In this document: positions 6,734 through 13,422 of the stretch, piece after piece
How the letters are laid out: every line of letters begins with the position of its first letter
Numbering within the stretch: the first letter of the stretch is position 1
Assembly: GCA_023388675.1 (NCBI GenBank)
Contig: JAEWFU010000139.1
Location: forward strand, 1-13,422
Length of the DNA stretch: 13,422 bases
Direction: 5' to 3'
DNA from: Pseudomonadota bacterium
Lineage (GTDB): Bacteria > Pseudomonadota > Alphaproteobacteria > Rhizobiales > Rhizobiaceae
The notes under the pieces: generated by a model
The model's database searches: none
What the model was told of the DNA's origin: nothing
What the model saw: only the letters and a program-made list of their open reading frames with translations
Made by a program: the position numbers and the translations under genes

Positions 6734-7669
6734 TCAGCGCTTCTCGGGATGGGAGGCGACGAAACGGCCGAAGTCGGGCGCGTCGATTTCCTGTCCGGCC
6801 TCGATGATCGAGCGGCGCACGGCGCGCGTGCGCGTGAACATGTCGAACAGCTTGTCGCCATCGCCCCAGCGGATCGCGCGCTGCAGCGAGGCGAGGTCCT
6901 CGGAGAAACGCGACAGCATCTCGAGGATCGCGTCCTTGTTGTGCAGGCATACGTCCCGCCACATGGTCGGGTCGGATGCCGCCAGTCGCGTGAAATCGCG
7001 AAAGCCGGACGCGGAATATTTGATGACCTCGGACTTGGTCACCGTTTCCAGATCGTCGGCGGTGCCGACGATGTTGTAGGCGATGATATGCGGCAGGTGC
7101 GAAACCATCGCCAGCACCATGTCGTGGTGCTGCGGGTCCATAGTGTCGATGTTGGAGCCGCAGCCGCGCCAGAAGGCGGCTAGCCGTTCGACAGCGCCTT
7201 CATCCGTTCCGTCCGGCGGCGTCAGGATGCACCAGCGGTTTTCGAACAGTTCCGCAAAGCCGGCATCGGGACCGGACTTTTCCGTGCCCGCGAGCGGGTG
7301 GCCGGGGATGAAATGCACGTGTTCCGGCATGTGTGGCTGCATCTGCGCGATCACCGACGCCTTGGTCGAACCGACATCGGTGATGATAGCGCCCGCCTTG
7401 AGCGAAGATGCAATGCGTTCCGCCACCGCGCCGGAAGATCCGACCGGCACCGAGACGATCACCAGATCGGCGTCCACGACCGCTTCCGCGGGATCGGCTG
7501 TGTATCGGTCGCCAAGGCCGAGTTCTGCGGCGCGCGTCAGCGTTTCTTCGCTGCGGGTCGAAATGACGATCTCGCCGGCAAGATTTTCCTGGCGGATCTT
7601 CCGTGCCAGCGACGAGCCGATCAGGCCGATGCCGATCAGCGCGATCCGGTCGAACATGGGATTAGGCAT
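6734..7669 (-). CDS. tyrC: Prephenate/arogenate (cyclohexadienyl) dehydrogenase
   Basis: A 311-residue TyrA-family enzyme without a chorismate mutase domain. It oxidatively decarboxylates prephenate or arogenate in tyrosine synthesis. The Rossmann motif GIGLIG is at 13-18, TDVGSTK at 97-103 and FIPGHPLAG at 120-128, with H124 the likely catalytic histidine. The C-terminal helical domain includes HHDMVLAMVSHLPHIIAYN. The second beta strand ends in STRS (37-40) with no acidic residue, which could permit NADP; this is inference only. Starts at 7669 or 7657 (M5) are both possible. It lies 3 nt after hisC, an arrangement expected for an operon in which HisC-type aminotransferases can also act on aromatic keto acids. 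Confidence 0.92.
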   Translation of the reverse strand: MPNPMFDRIALIGIGLIGSSLARKIRQENLAGEIVISTRSEETLTRAAELGLGDRYTADPAEAVVDADLVIVSVPVGSSGAVAERIASSLKAGAIITDVGSTKASVIAQMQPHMPEHVHFIPGHPLAGTEKSGPDAGFAELFENRWCILTPPDGTDEGAVERLAAFWRGCGSNIDTMDPQHHDMVLAMVSHLPHIIAYNIVGTADDLETVTKSEVIKYSASGFRDFTRLAASDPTMWRDVCLHNKDAILEMLSRFSEDLASLQRAIRWGDGDKLFDMFTRTRAVRRSIIEAGQEIDAPDFGRFVASHPEKR

Positions 7670-7672
7670 CGT

Positions 7673-8776
7673 TCAGTCTTTCAGGAATTCGGAGAGGGCG
7701 GCGACTACGCCGCGATTGGCTTCCTCGGTGCCGATCGTCATGCGCAGCGCGTTGGGAAAGCCGTAAGCGGCGACACGGCGCAGCAGATAGCCGCGCGCCG
7801 CCAGATATTCGTCGGCTGCTGCTGCCGAATATCGTACGTCGTCGGGGAAGTGGATGAGGATGAAGTTGCCGACGCTGGGCGTGACCCGCAGGCCGAGCTT
7901 GCGCAGCTCTTCGCTCGTCCAGTTGCGCCATTCCTCGTTGTGGCCCGCAGAGCGCTCGACATGCGCCCGGTCGAGCATGGCGGCCACTCCCGCCTCGATC
8001 GCCATGGCGCTGACGTTGAACGGATCGCGCACGCGTTCCAGCACGTCGACGACATGCTGCGGAGCGTAGATCCAGCCGATGCGCGCGCCGCCGAGGCCGT
8101 AGACCTTGGAGAAGGTTCGGGTCATGACGACATTGCCGGAACCGGCGACGAGCTCGACGCCTGCCTCGTAGTCGTTGCGGCGCACGAATTCGGCGTAGGC
8201 GGCATCGATGATGAGCAACACGTCCCTGGGCAGTCCCGCATGCAGCCGGCGTACCTCGCCGAAGGGCAGGTAGGTGCCGGTCGGGTTGTTCGGGTTGGCC
8301 AGGAAGACCGCCTTGGTCTTCGGCGTCACGGCTGCAAGGATAGCGTCGACGTCGGCGCGCTCGTCGGTTTCCCTGGCCACCACCGGCATGGCGCCGGCGG
8401 CGCGGATGTAGATCGGATAGGCGAGGAAGCCGTGCTCGCTGTAGATCGCCTCGTCGCCGTCGCGCAGATAGGTGCGCGCCATGAGGGCGATCGCCTCGTC
8501 GGAGCCGTTGAAGGCCATCACATTGGCCGCGTTTAGCCCATGCACGCTGGCGATGGTCTCGCGCAGGCGCTTTGACGCGCCGTCGGGATAAAGCTCCATC
8601 TTCTCGGCCACTGCGCGTGCGGCCTCGACCGCCTTCGGCGAAGGGCCGAGCGGGTTCTCGTTGGCCGAGAGCTTGTGAACCTTCGCAACACCGGCCGGCG
8701 CATGGCTCTTGCCGGGCACGTAGGCATCGATCTCCATCACGCCGGGGCGTGGTTGCGGGCGAAGCTCGGTGGTCAT
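7673..8776 (-). CDS. hisC: Histidinol-phosphate aminotransferase
   Basis: A 367-residue fold-type I PLP aminotransferase. It converts imidazole acetol phosphate and glutamate to histidinol phosphate and 2-oxoglutarate. Visible landmarks are [13 protein letters not shown] (35-47), [10 protein letters not shown] (63-72), NGSDEAI (90-96), NPNNPTG (161-167), D191 and Y194, the Schiff-base lysine K224 in [13 protein letters not shown]232, and LRMTIGT near the C-terminus. The ATG at 8776 gives the family-typical start ([22 protein letters not shown]) with GGAAT about 7 nt upstream; the longer frame to 8833 would enter the metA promoter. With tyrC 3 nt downstream, dual use for histidine and tyrosine/phenylalanine is plausible, as known for several HisC proteins. 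It diverges from metA. Confidence 0.93.
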   Translation of the reverse strand: MTTELRPQPRPGVMEIDAYVPGKSHAPAGVAKVHKLSANENPLGPSPKAVEAARAVAEKMELYPDGASKRLRETIASVHGLNAANVMAFNGSDEAIALMARTYLRDGDEAIYSEHGFLAYPIYIRAAGAMPVVARETDERADVDAILAAVTPKTKAVFLANPNNPTGTYLPFGEVRRLHAGLPRDVLLIIDAAYAEFVRRNDYEAGVELVAGSGNVVMTRTFSKVYGLGGARIGWIYAPQHVVDVLERVRDPFNVSAMAIEAGVAAMLDRAHVERSAGHNEEWRNWTSEELRKLGLRVTPSVGNFILIHFPDDVRYSAAAADEYLAARGYLLRRVAAYGFPNALRMTIGTEEANRGVVAALSEFLKD

Positions 8777-8824
8777 GGGCGTATTCCAGCTTGAAGGGCC
8801 GCCTGCCTCTAGCAAGCTTTGCCG

Positions 8825-8853
8825 TTGACGCAAAGGGCGGGCAGGCCTAAAAG
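8825..8853 (+). promoter_or_regulatory. Sigma70-like promoter of the metA transcript
   Basis: Seen: TTGACG (8825-8830), a 17-nt spacer, TAAAAG (8848-8853). A start about 7 nt further on falls at the first bases of the SAM-II aptamer, which is where it should be. The -35 box sits inside the dyad CTTTGCCGTTGACGCAAAG (8817-8835). The boxes were placed by eye and no transcript start has been mapped. Confidence 0.55.
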
Positions 8854-8860
8854 CAAGGTC

Positions 8861-8916
8861 AGACCCGTGGTGATTTGGCCGGTCGGCTTGCAGCCACGTT
8901 AAACAAGTTGCTAAAG
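8861..8916 (+). ncRNA. SAM-II riboswitch aptamer
   Basis: Strong match to the SAM-II (metA) motif of alphaproteobacteria, which binds S-adenosylmethionine and shuts down methionine genes. Stem P1 is CGTGG (8866-8870) with CCACG (8894-8898). The conserved loop starts TGATTTG (8871-8877). The pseudoknot stem P2 is GGCTTG (8885-8890) with CAAGTT (8904-8909, two G-U pairs). The conserved 3' end GCTAAAG is at 8910-8916. It lies 72 nt before the metA GTG and just after a fitting promoter. Segment 8877-8884 in loop 1 is also complementary to the downstream terminator arm. Confidence 0.93.
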
Positions 8917-8941
8917 GGCCGTTTGCAACATGTCCGTTGGG

Positions 8942-8971
8942 ACCGGCCGCGAATTCGCCGCCGGTTTTTTT
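8942..8971 (+). terminator. Intrinsic terminator between riboswitch and metA
   Basis: Seen: ACCGGC (8942-8947) pairs with GCCGGT (8960-8965). A C-C mismatch follows, then GCG/CGC (8949-8951/8956-8958) closes an AATT loop. The 3' arm runs directly into seven T (8965-8971). It stands between the SAM-II aptamer and the metA ribosome site, so it is the likely expression platform: termination when SAM is bound. The 5' arm 8941-8948 can instead pair with 8877-8884. Confidence 0.85.
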
Positions 8972-8988
8972 ATTTTGGAGTGTTTGCA

Positions 8989-9927
8989 GTGCCGATCAAG
9001 ATCCCCGACCAGCTTCCCGCCCGCGACATACTGGTGCGCGAGGGCGTGTCCGTCATGGACGAGCGCTCGGCGCTGCGGCAGGACATCCGGCCGCTGCAGA
9101 TCGGTCTACTTAACCTGATGCCCAACAAGATCCGCACCGAGACGCAGATCGCCCGGTTGATCGGCGCGACGCCGCTGCAGGTTGAACTGACGCTGGTGCG
9201 CATCGGCAATCACAAGGCCAAGAACACGTCCGAAGAGCATCTCATCACCTTCTACCAGACGTGGGAGGAGGTCAGGTCGCGCAAGTTCGACGGCTTCATC
9301 GTCACCGGCGCGCCGATCGAGCTGCTGCCGTTCGAGGACGTCACCTACTGGGACGAGTTGACCAAAATCCTCGATTGGACGACGACCAACGTGCACTCGT
9401 CGTTCTTCATCTGCTGGGGGGCGATGGCCGCTGCCTGGCACTTCCACCGCGTGCCCAAATACACGCTGGAGAAGAAGGCGTTCGGCGTCTTCCGCCACCG
9501 CAACCACGCGCCGGCGTCGCCTTTCCTCACCGGCTTCTCCGACGATTTCGCCATTCCCGTCTCGCGCTGGACGGAGGTCCGCAGTGCCGACATTGCGGCC
9601 AATACAGGTCTGGAGCTATTGATGGAGTCGGATGTCACCGGTCCGTGCATGCTGGCCGAGAAAGCCGGCAACCGGCTCTATATGTTCAACCACATCGAAT
9701 ACGATTCGACCTCGCTGAAGGAAGAGTACGACCGCGACGTCGCGGCCGGCTCGCCGATAGAGGTGCCGCACGAATATTACCCTGGGAACGATCCGGCGCG
9801 ACCGCCGCTCAACCGCTGGCGCTCGCATGCGCATCTGCTCTTCGGCAACTGGATCAACCAGGTCTACCAGACCACTCCGTATGATCTGGCGGCGCTCGGC
9901 GGAGATTCGCAGGCGGTGGTGGCGTGA
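8989..9927 (+). CDS. metA: Homoserine O-acyltransferase MetA, predicted acetyl-CoA type
   Basis: A 312-residue MetA that activates homoserine for methionine synthesis. The numbering matches the family exactly: catalytic C142 ([10 protein letters not shown]) and H235 and E237 (YMFNHIEYD) form the triad. Residue 111 is Glu ([11 protein letters not shown]), the residue reported in acetyl-CoA-using MetA of Bacillus cereus, where succinyl-CoA-using E. coli MetA has Gly; O-acetylhomoserine is therefore the expected product. The GTG start is supported by GGAG at 8977-8980, 8 nt upstream. The reading frame stays open back to 8875, but that stretch is the riboswitch and terminator and should not be translated. 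Regulation is by the SAM-II switch. It converges on the methyltransferase gene at 10004. Confidence 0.95.
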   Translation: MPIKIPDQLPARDILVREGVSVMDERSALRQDIRPLQIGLLNLMPNKIRTETQIARLIGATPLQVELTLVRIGNHKAKNTSEEHLITFYQTWEEVRSRKFDGFIVTGAPIELLPFEDVTYWDELTKILDWTTTNVHSSFFICWGAMAAAWHFHRVPKYTLEKKAFGVFRHRNHAPASPFLTGFSDDFAIPVSRWTEVRSADIAANTGLELLMESDVTGPCMLAEKAGNRLYMFNHIEYDSTSLKEEYDRDVAAGSPIEVPHEYYPGNDPARPPLNRWRSHAHLLFGNWINQVYQTTPYDLAALGGDSQAVVA

Positions 9928-9972
9928 CCGTCCAGCGGTGCCCGGCGACCTGAGAAACGCATTTTAGCTGCA

Positions 9973-9998
9973 CCGCCGCCGATTTCCGTTGGCGGCGG
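9973..9998. terminator. Stem-loop between convergent metA and methyltransferase genes
   Basis: CCGCCGCC (9973-9980) and GGCGGCGG (9991-9998) form a perfect 8-bp stem with a 10-nt loop in the 76-nt gap between two convergent stops. Neither side has a T run, so this may be a weak bidirectional terminator or a 3'-end stabilising hairpin. Confidence 0.4.
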
Positions 9999-10003
9999 AT
10001 GCT

Positions 10004-10789
10004 CTATGCCGCGTCGAGGGGATCGGGCACATCGCGCCGCGCGTCGGCGGCATTGCGAAAGGCGCGTGTCGCGCCCTGCGGTGTCAGCACCGGCACGAAG
10101 ACGCGACGCGACGCGCGTGCGGCCACAGGCACGCCCTGATACAGCCGCTTCTGCGCTTCCACCACGATCACGCCGGCAAAGATCGGCCACAGCCGGCGGC
10201 CTGTTCGCTCGAGCAGCGCGTGCAGCCGCATCATCCAGCGACGCCGCGACGGCGGGAAGTGCAGAGCGTCGGCCCACGCACCGGGGGTGAAATTGGTGTC
10301 GCGCAGGAGGTTGGTGAGTTGGGTTCGCGAGAACGGTCGCCCGGTGCCGAACGGCGTATGCTCGAAGCGTGCCCAGACGCCGCGCCGGTTCGGCACCACG
10401 ATGACCAGCCTGCCGCCGGGCGCGAGCACCCGCCAGATTTCCATCAAGGTCTCGCGCGGGTTTTCGGCATGTTCGAGCGCGTGCACGAGCAGGATGCGAT
10501 CGATGGACGAATCGAAGAGCGGCAGCTCCTCGTCGAAAACCAGTGCCGTCGCCGAAGGGCCGCCCGCCGGCCAGTTCACCGCGCCCTGGGTCGCCGGCAT
10601 GAAGGCGAAGACGCGCTCGGCATCACCGCCGAAGCGCTCCAGCCACGGCAGTGCATAGCCAAGCCCGACGAGGCGCTCGTTGGGCAGCGAAGCCCAGATC
10701 GACGAGAGCGCCATGGCGATCGAGCGCTCGGCGAGCCGGCCCAGCGTCGAGGTGTAGAAGGCGCGCAGATCGATGATGTCGGACAACAT
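10004..10789 (-). CDS. Class I SAM-dependent methyltransferase, substrate unknown
   Basis: A 261-residue protein with a Methyltransf_11-like core: LPLFDSSIDRILLVHALEHAENPRETLMEIWRVLAPGGRLVIVVPN carries the post-II acidic loop, the ALEH block and the motif III glycines. Motif I is degenerate (RLVGLGYALPWLERFG) and lacks the usual GxGxG, although GLGY may still serve. RPFSRTQLTNLL and a basic, possibly amphipathic C-terminal part follow (HALLERTGRRLWPIFAGVIVVEAQKR). I chose the ATG at 10789 (MLSDIIDLRAFYTSTLGRL), a family-like opening; the longer frame to 10849 has no support and would crowd the divergent gloB promoter. I recall this gene sitting head-to-head with gloB in other alphaproteobacteria. 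The substrate cannot be told. Confidence 0.82.
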   Translation of the reverse strand: MLSDIIDLRAFYTSTLGRLAERSIAMALSSIWASLPNERLVGLGYALPWLERFGGDAERVFAFMPATQGAVNWPAGGPSATALVFDEELPLFDSSIDRILLVHALEHAENPRETLMEIWRVLAPGGRLVIVVPNRRGVWARFEHTPFGTGRPFSRTQLTNLLRDTNFTPGAWADALHFPPSRRRWMMRLHALLERTGRRLWPIFAGVIVVEAQKRLYQGVPVAARASRRVFVPVLTPQGATRAFRNAADARRDVPDPLDAA

Positions 10790-10896
10790 GGCGCGAACCG
10801 TATCCGTGGGCCGGCGCGACTTCAAGGCAGCTCTCTCGGGCGGTGACAAGGCGCATGGTCGGCCCTATCGTGCCGCCCAATCAAAGGAGGCGCAAC

Positions 10897-11664
10897 ATGG
10901 CGGTCGAGATAGAACAATTCATGTGCCGAAGCGACAATTTCGGTGTTTTGGTGCGCGACACCGCAAGCGGCGAGACAGCGCTCATCGATGCGCCTGAGGA
11001 AAGGGCTATCCTCGAGGCGGTCGAGCGCACCGGCTGGACGCCGACGATGATCCTGACGACGCACCACCATCTCGACCATGTGGAAGCCAACCTTGCGCTC
11101 AAGGAGCGTTTCGGCCTGCGCATCGTCGGGCCGAAGGCCGAAGCATCGAAAATACCGGGCATCGACGACACGGTCGCCGAGGGCGACACGGTCCGGCTCG
11201 GCGGCGAGGAGGTGCGGGTCATCGAAACGCCGGGCCACACGGCCGGCCACGTGTCCTATTACCTGCCGCGGTCCCGCGTCGCGTTCACCGCCGACACGCT
11301 GTTCGCGCTCGGCTGCGGGCGGCTGTTCGAAGGCACACCAGCGACGATGCTCGCCTCGCTGAAAAAGCTTGCAGGGCTGCCGACCGAAACCATTGTCTAT
11401 TGCGGCCACGAATATACGTTGTCGAATGCGCGTTTCGCGCTGACCGTCGACCCGACCAACCCGGTCCTGAAGCAGCGCGTGAAAGCCATTGAGGCGTTGC
11501 GCGCCGAGGATCAGCCGACATTGCCCACAACCATCGGGGAGGAAATGGCGACCAACCCGTTCATGCGCTGGCACGACCCGGCGATCCGCCGGAACCTGGG
11601 GATGGAGACCGCATCCGACGAGGCGGTCTTCGCCGAGATACGTAAGCGCAAAGACGTCTCCTGA
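10897..11664 (+). CDS. gloB: Hydroxyacylglutathione hydrolase (glyoxalase II)
   Basis: A 255-residue metallo-beta-lactamase-fold hydrolase that releases D-lactate and glutathione from S-D-lactoylglutathione, the second glyoxalase step. The metal motif is H56-x-H58-x-D60-H61 in TTHHHLDHVEAN. ETPGHTAGHVSYY supplies the next metal histidine, FTADTLFALGCGRLFEGT the bridging Asp, and YCGHEYTLSNARFA the last His. The C-terminal HAGH helical domain is present (DQPTLPTTIGEEMATNPFMRW). The start is fixed by AAAGGAGG at 10883-10890, 6 nt before the ATG. The cupin gene begins one base after its stop, so the two are probably cotranscribed. The length is normal and nothing is missing. Confidence 0.95.
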   Translation: MAVEIEQFMCRSDNFGVLVRDTASGETALIDAPEERAILEAVERTGWTPTMILTTHHHLDHVEANLALKERFGLRIVGPKAEASKIPGIDDTVAEGDTVRLGGEEVRVIETPGHTAGHVSYYLPRSRVAFTADTLFALGCGRLFEGTPATMLASLKKLAGLPTETIVYCGHEYTLSNARFALTVDPTNPVLKQRVKAIEALRAEDQPTLPTTIGEEMATNPFMRWHDPAIRRNLGMETASDEAVFAEIRKRKDVS

Positions 11665-11698
11665 TATGCAGGCTGCCGATGATATGCAGGCTGCCGAC
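11663..11698 (+). repeat. 18-bp tandem duplication spanning the cupin start codon
   Basis: GATATGCAGGCTGCCGAT (11663-11680) is followed directly by a copy differing only in the last base (11681-11698). The unit holds an ATG and six codons, so the start codon and the peptide MQAAD are present twice in frame. Confidence 0.9.
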
Positions 11699-12115
11699 AT
11701 CATCGCCAGGCTTGGCATGCAGCGGCACCCGGAAGGCGGCTGGTATGTCGAGACCTTCCGCGACAATGCCGGCAGCGAGCGCGGCCATTCGACCGCGATC
11801 TATTTTCTGCTGGAAGAAGGTGACAGATCGCACTGGCACCGGGTGAAGGATGCCGTCGAGATCTGGCATTATCACGCCGGCGCGCCGCTGGAACTGGCGA
11901 TCTGGCGCGAGGGTGGTGATGTTGTCGAGCGGCTGCAGCTCGGCATCGATCTGGGGACAGGCGAGCGCCCGCAGGGCATCGTGCCGGCCGGTTGCTGGCA
12001 GGCGGCGCGTTCGACTGGTGCCTGGACGCTGGTCGGCTGCACGGTCGCGCCGGGCTTCCTGTTTTCCGCTTTCGAACTTGCTCCGCCGGGCTGGGAGCCG
12101 CCCGTCAGAGGATGA
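11666..12115 (+). CDS. Cupin family protein (DUF985)
   Basis: A 149-residue (or 143 from the second ATG at 11684) single-domain cupin of the DUF985/Cupin_5 family. The recognisable opening is LGMQRHPEGGWYVETFRD, followed by STAIYFLLEEGDRSHWHRVKDAVEIWHYHAG with several His and Glu that may bind a metal or ligand. GIVPAGCWQAARSTGAWTLVGCTVAPGFLFSAFEL closes the barrel. The biochemical role of the family is poorly defined; some relatives are sugar epimerase-like folds without proven activity. It begins one base after the gloB stop and has no good ribosome site, so translation is probably coupled to gloB. Its N-terminus is duplicated by an 18-bp tandem repeat. The 3' end overlaps the convergent YhhN gene by 11 nt. 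Confidence 0.88.
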   Translation: MQAADDMQAADIIARLGMQRHPEGGWYVETFRDNAGSERGHSTAIYFLLEEGDRSHWHRVKDAVEIWHYHAGAPLELAIWREGGDVVERLQLGIDLGTGERPQGIVPAGCWQAARSTGAWTLVGCTVAPGFLFSAFELAPPGWEPPVRG

Positions 12116-12773
12116 AGGCGAGGGTGATCGCAACCTGCGCCAGATAATACAGCACCCACACCGAGGGCGCCGCCCAACTATGATGTCGCGATGCAGGCGC
12201 GAAAAGGAACTTCGCCGCGGCCAGTATCGCGTCTGAAACGACGAACATCGCCGCGCCGACCATCACCAGAGGGGCCGCAACCGTCGCCGAACTCCACATC
12301 ATGGCAAGGATGGCGGCCGCGTAAGCCGCCACGGCCGGCCGCATGTCCGGTCCGGCCGCAGGCAGAAGCCGGCGCAGCAGCGGCAGTGCGGCCAAGGTGA
12401 CGGCCACCGGCAATGCCAGCCGCCATGGCTGCACGGCGAGGATTTCGGTCCCCGCGCCGGTAGCTACAAACAACGCGACATAGGCAAGATGGGCGACGAG
12501 AAAGCTCGCAAGCCCGCCGAGGAAGGCTTTTTCGCCGTCCTTTGCCAGAAACGCGTCGCCGATCGCGCTCAGCGCCAGGGCGGCGACCAGCAGAAGCGGC
12601 CCACCCTCGACCTGCGCCAACACCGCCAGCAGGGCAACCGAACCCGTCTTGACGACCGTTCTCCGCCAGGATGGCGGCCGATGCAGCATCAACAGGTAGA
12701 GAAAGGCGGCTACGGCGGAAAGCAGCAGCGTGCCGTTGGAAAGCGATTCCGGCCCGCCGGCGAACGGCATCAT
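12105..12773 (-). CDS. YhhN family membrane protein (putative lysoplasmalogenase)
   Basis: A 222-residue, strongly hydrophobic protein with about seven or eight membrane segments (LLLSAVAAFLYLLML, VALLAVLAQVEGGPLLLVAALALSAIGD, FLGGLASFLVAHLAYVALFV, ALPVAVTLAALPLL, YAAAILAMMWSS, LVMVGAAMFVVSDAILA, WVLYYLAQVAITLAFIL). The conserved YhhN pattern includes the acidic residue in ALSAIGDAFL, HLAYV, and FVVSDAILA near the C-terminus. Mammalian TMEM86 members hydrolyse the vinyl-ether bond of lysoplasmalogens; the bacterial substrate is uncertain. The first ATG at 12773 overlaps the stop of the upstream EamA gene (ATGA), so I take this start; the open frame beyond it is only the other frame of that gene. 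Confidence 0.85.
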   Translation of the reverse strand: MMPFAGGPESLSNGTLLLSAVAAFLYLLMLHRPPSWRRTVVKTGSVALLAVLAQVEGGPLLLVAALALSAIGDAFLAKDGEKAFLGGLASFLVAHLAYVALFVATGAGTEILAVQPWRLALPVAVTLAALPLLRRLLPAAGPDMRPAVAAYAAAILAMMWSSATVAAPLVMVGAAMFVVSDAILAAAKFLFAPASRHHSWAAPSVWVLYYLAQVAITLAFIL

Positions 12774-13422
12774 GCGCCGGCCTCCTGCTGTGCCGGCGTC
12801 TTGGGCCTGAACAGCATGGACTTGGCGGCGAGCACTGCGCCGGCCGTGATCAACAGGCAGGCAACGAGAATGTTGAGGCTGGCGGTCGCAGCGCCCGCCG
12901 CGATCAGCACCAGCGTCGAGAGCAGCGGCGCGGCATAGCTGGCAGCGCCCAGCACCTGGATGTTGCCGCGCTTGACGCCGTGGTCCCATGCGTAGAAGGC
13001 CGCGCCGACGGGCATAAGGCCGAGCCCGAGCACGGCCAGCCACTGGCCCGTGTCAGCCGGCCAGACGGTTTCCTCGAGCAGCAGGTGGCAGGCAAGCGAG
13101 AGCAAGGCCGTTGCCGCGCAGAACCAGGTGACGACGCTGGTCGGCACCGCCGGGAACCGCCGCGACAGAAGCGAATAGGACGACCAGGTCAGCGCGCACA
13201 GGCCCGCCATGGCGTAGCCGAACGCATATTGCGGGTCGAAGGAAAGCCCCCCGCCGCGCGAGACGATCAGAAACGCGCCGGCAAGTCCCAGCACAGTGCC
13301 CGCGATATGGTGCCAGCGCAGTGTCTCGCCCGGCAGCAGTGCCGAGCCGACCACGATCAGCAGCGGCCAGAGATAGGCGATCAGGCTCGCCTCGACCGCC
13401 GGCGCGTTGCGCAGCGCGGTGA
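12770..13422 (-). CDS. EamA/DMT-family transporter, N-terminus outside the window
   Basis: Partial gene: 216 residues plus stop are visible and the frame is open to the right edge. The first readable part, NAPAVEASLIAYLWPLLIVVGSALLPGETLR, matches the end of the first EamA repeat, and especially YddG-like aromatic amino-acid exporters. The second repeat follows (YAMAGLCALTWSSYSLLSRRF, WFCAATALLSLACHLL, WLAVLGLGLMPVGAAFYAWDHGVKRG, VLGAASYAAPLLSTLVLIAAG, LNILVACLLITAGAVLAAKS). A full protein of this family has about 280-300 residues and ten membrane helices, so roughly 70-80 residues are missing. The substrate is not determined; YddG-like export is a guess from the motif style. It is upstream of, and coupled to, the YhhN gene. 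Confidence 0.85.
   Translation of the reverse strand, partial: TALRNAPAVEASLIAYLWPLLIVVGSALLPGETLRWHHIAGTVLGLAGAFLIVSRGGGLSFDPQYAFGYAMAGLCALTWSSYSLLSRRFPAVPTSVVTWFCAATALLSLACHLLLEETVWPADTGQWLAVLGLGLMPVGAAFYAWDHGVKRGNIQVLGAASYAAPLLSTLVLIAAGAATASLNILVACLLITAGAVLAAKSMLFRPKTPAQQEAGA

Noticed and set aside
7298..8536. Plus-strand open frame of 412 codons, longer than the genes it covers
   Set aside because: It lies opposite tyrC and hisC, whose catalytic motifs are all intact; the length is a by-product of GC-rich codon use.
8875..8988. N-terminal extension of metA by 38 codons
   Set aside because: The stretch is the SAM-II aptamer and terminator; the GTG at 8989 has a ribosome site and gives family-exact numbering of the active-site residues.
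12774..13043. N-terminal extension of the YhhN protein by 90 codons
   Set aside because: It is the alternative frame of the EamA gene; the ATG at 12773 with ATGA overlap and a normal family length fits better.

Overview
The window looks like chromosomal core DNA of a GC-rich alphaproteobacterium in the Hyphomicrobiales (Rhizobiales), most likely close to Mesorhizobium, Aminobacter or Nitratireductor. The reasons are a CpdR-type receiver, a SAM-II riboswitch in front of metA, a CtrA-type promoter signature, an ftsE-ftsX-ydcF-plsC gene order that I recall from rhizobia, and a dispersed palindromic repeat of rhizobial type at the left edge. I see no phage, insertion sequence, CRISPR array, tRNA or rRNA.

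Layout. Positions 1-174 hold an intergenic palindromic repeat. Then comes a minus-strand operon, read right to left: a membrane-anchored DUF3426-like protein (1083-1709), hpt (541-1083) and cpdR (175-537). It diverges from the plus-strand series ftsE (1890), ftsX (2542), a YdcF/DUF218 protein (about 3593) and plsC (4367). The 180-bp divergent promoter region carries a perfect TTAA-N7-TTAA box and two inverted TTAACCAT half-sites, so CtrA may control both directions. plsC runs convergently into a ChaC-type gamma-glutamylcyclotransferase (5127-5675), which diverges from a DUF2125 protein (5738-6730). On the minus strand follow hisC and tyrC, 3 nt apart. metA lies on the plus strand behind a sigma70-like promoter, a SAM-II riboswitch and an intrinsic terminator. 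A class I methyltransferase (10004-10789, minus) diverges from gloB and a cupin DUF985 gene (plus). The window ends with a YhhN-family gene and a partial EamA transporter (minus), joined by an ATGA overlap.

How the parts work together. cpdR, ftsEX and a CtrA box fit a cell-cycle/division locus: CpdR acts in ClpXP-dependent proteolysis, including that of CtrA, so a CtrA-controlled cpdR operon would be a feedback loop. The tyrC-hisC and metA blocks are amino-acid biosynthesis. ChaC and GloB act on glutathione or its conjugates.

The most interesting details are regulatory: an 8-nt segment inside the SAM-II aptamer is a perfect complement of the 5' arm of the metA terminator, which gives a concrete switching model; and the CtrA-like cluster sits between cpdR's operon and ftsEX. 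I found no evidence of a wholly new multi-gene system.
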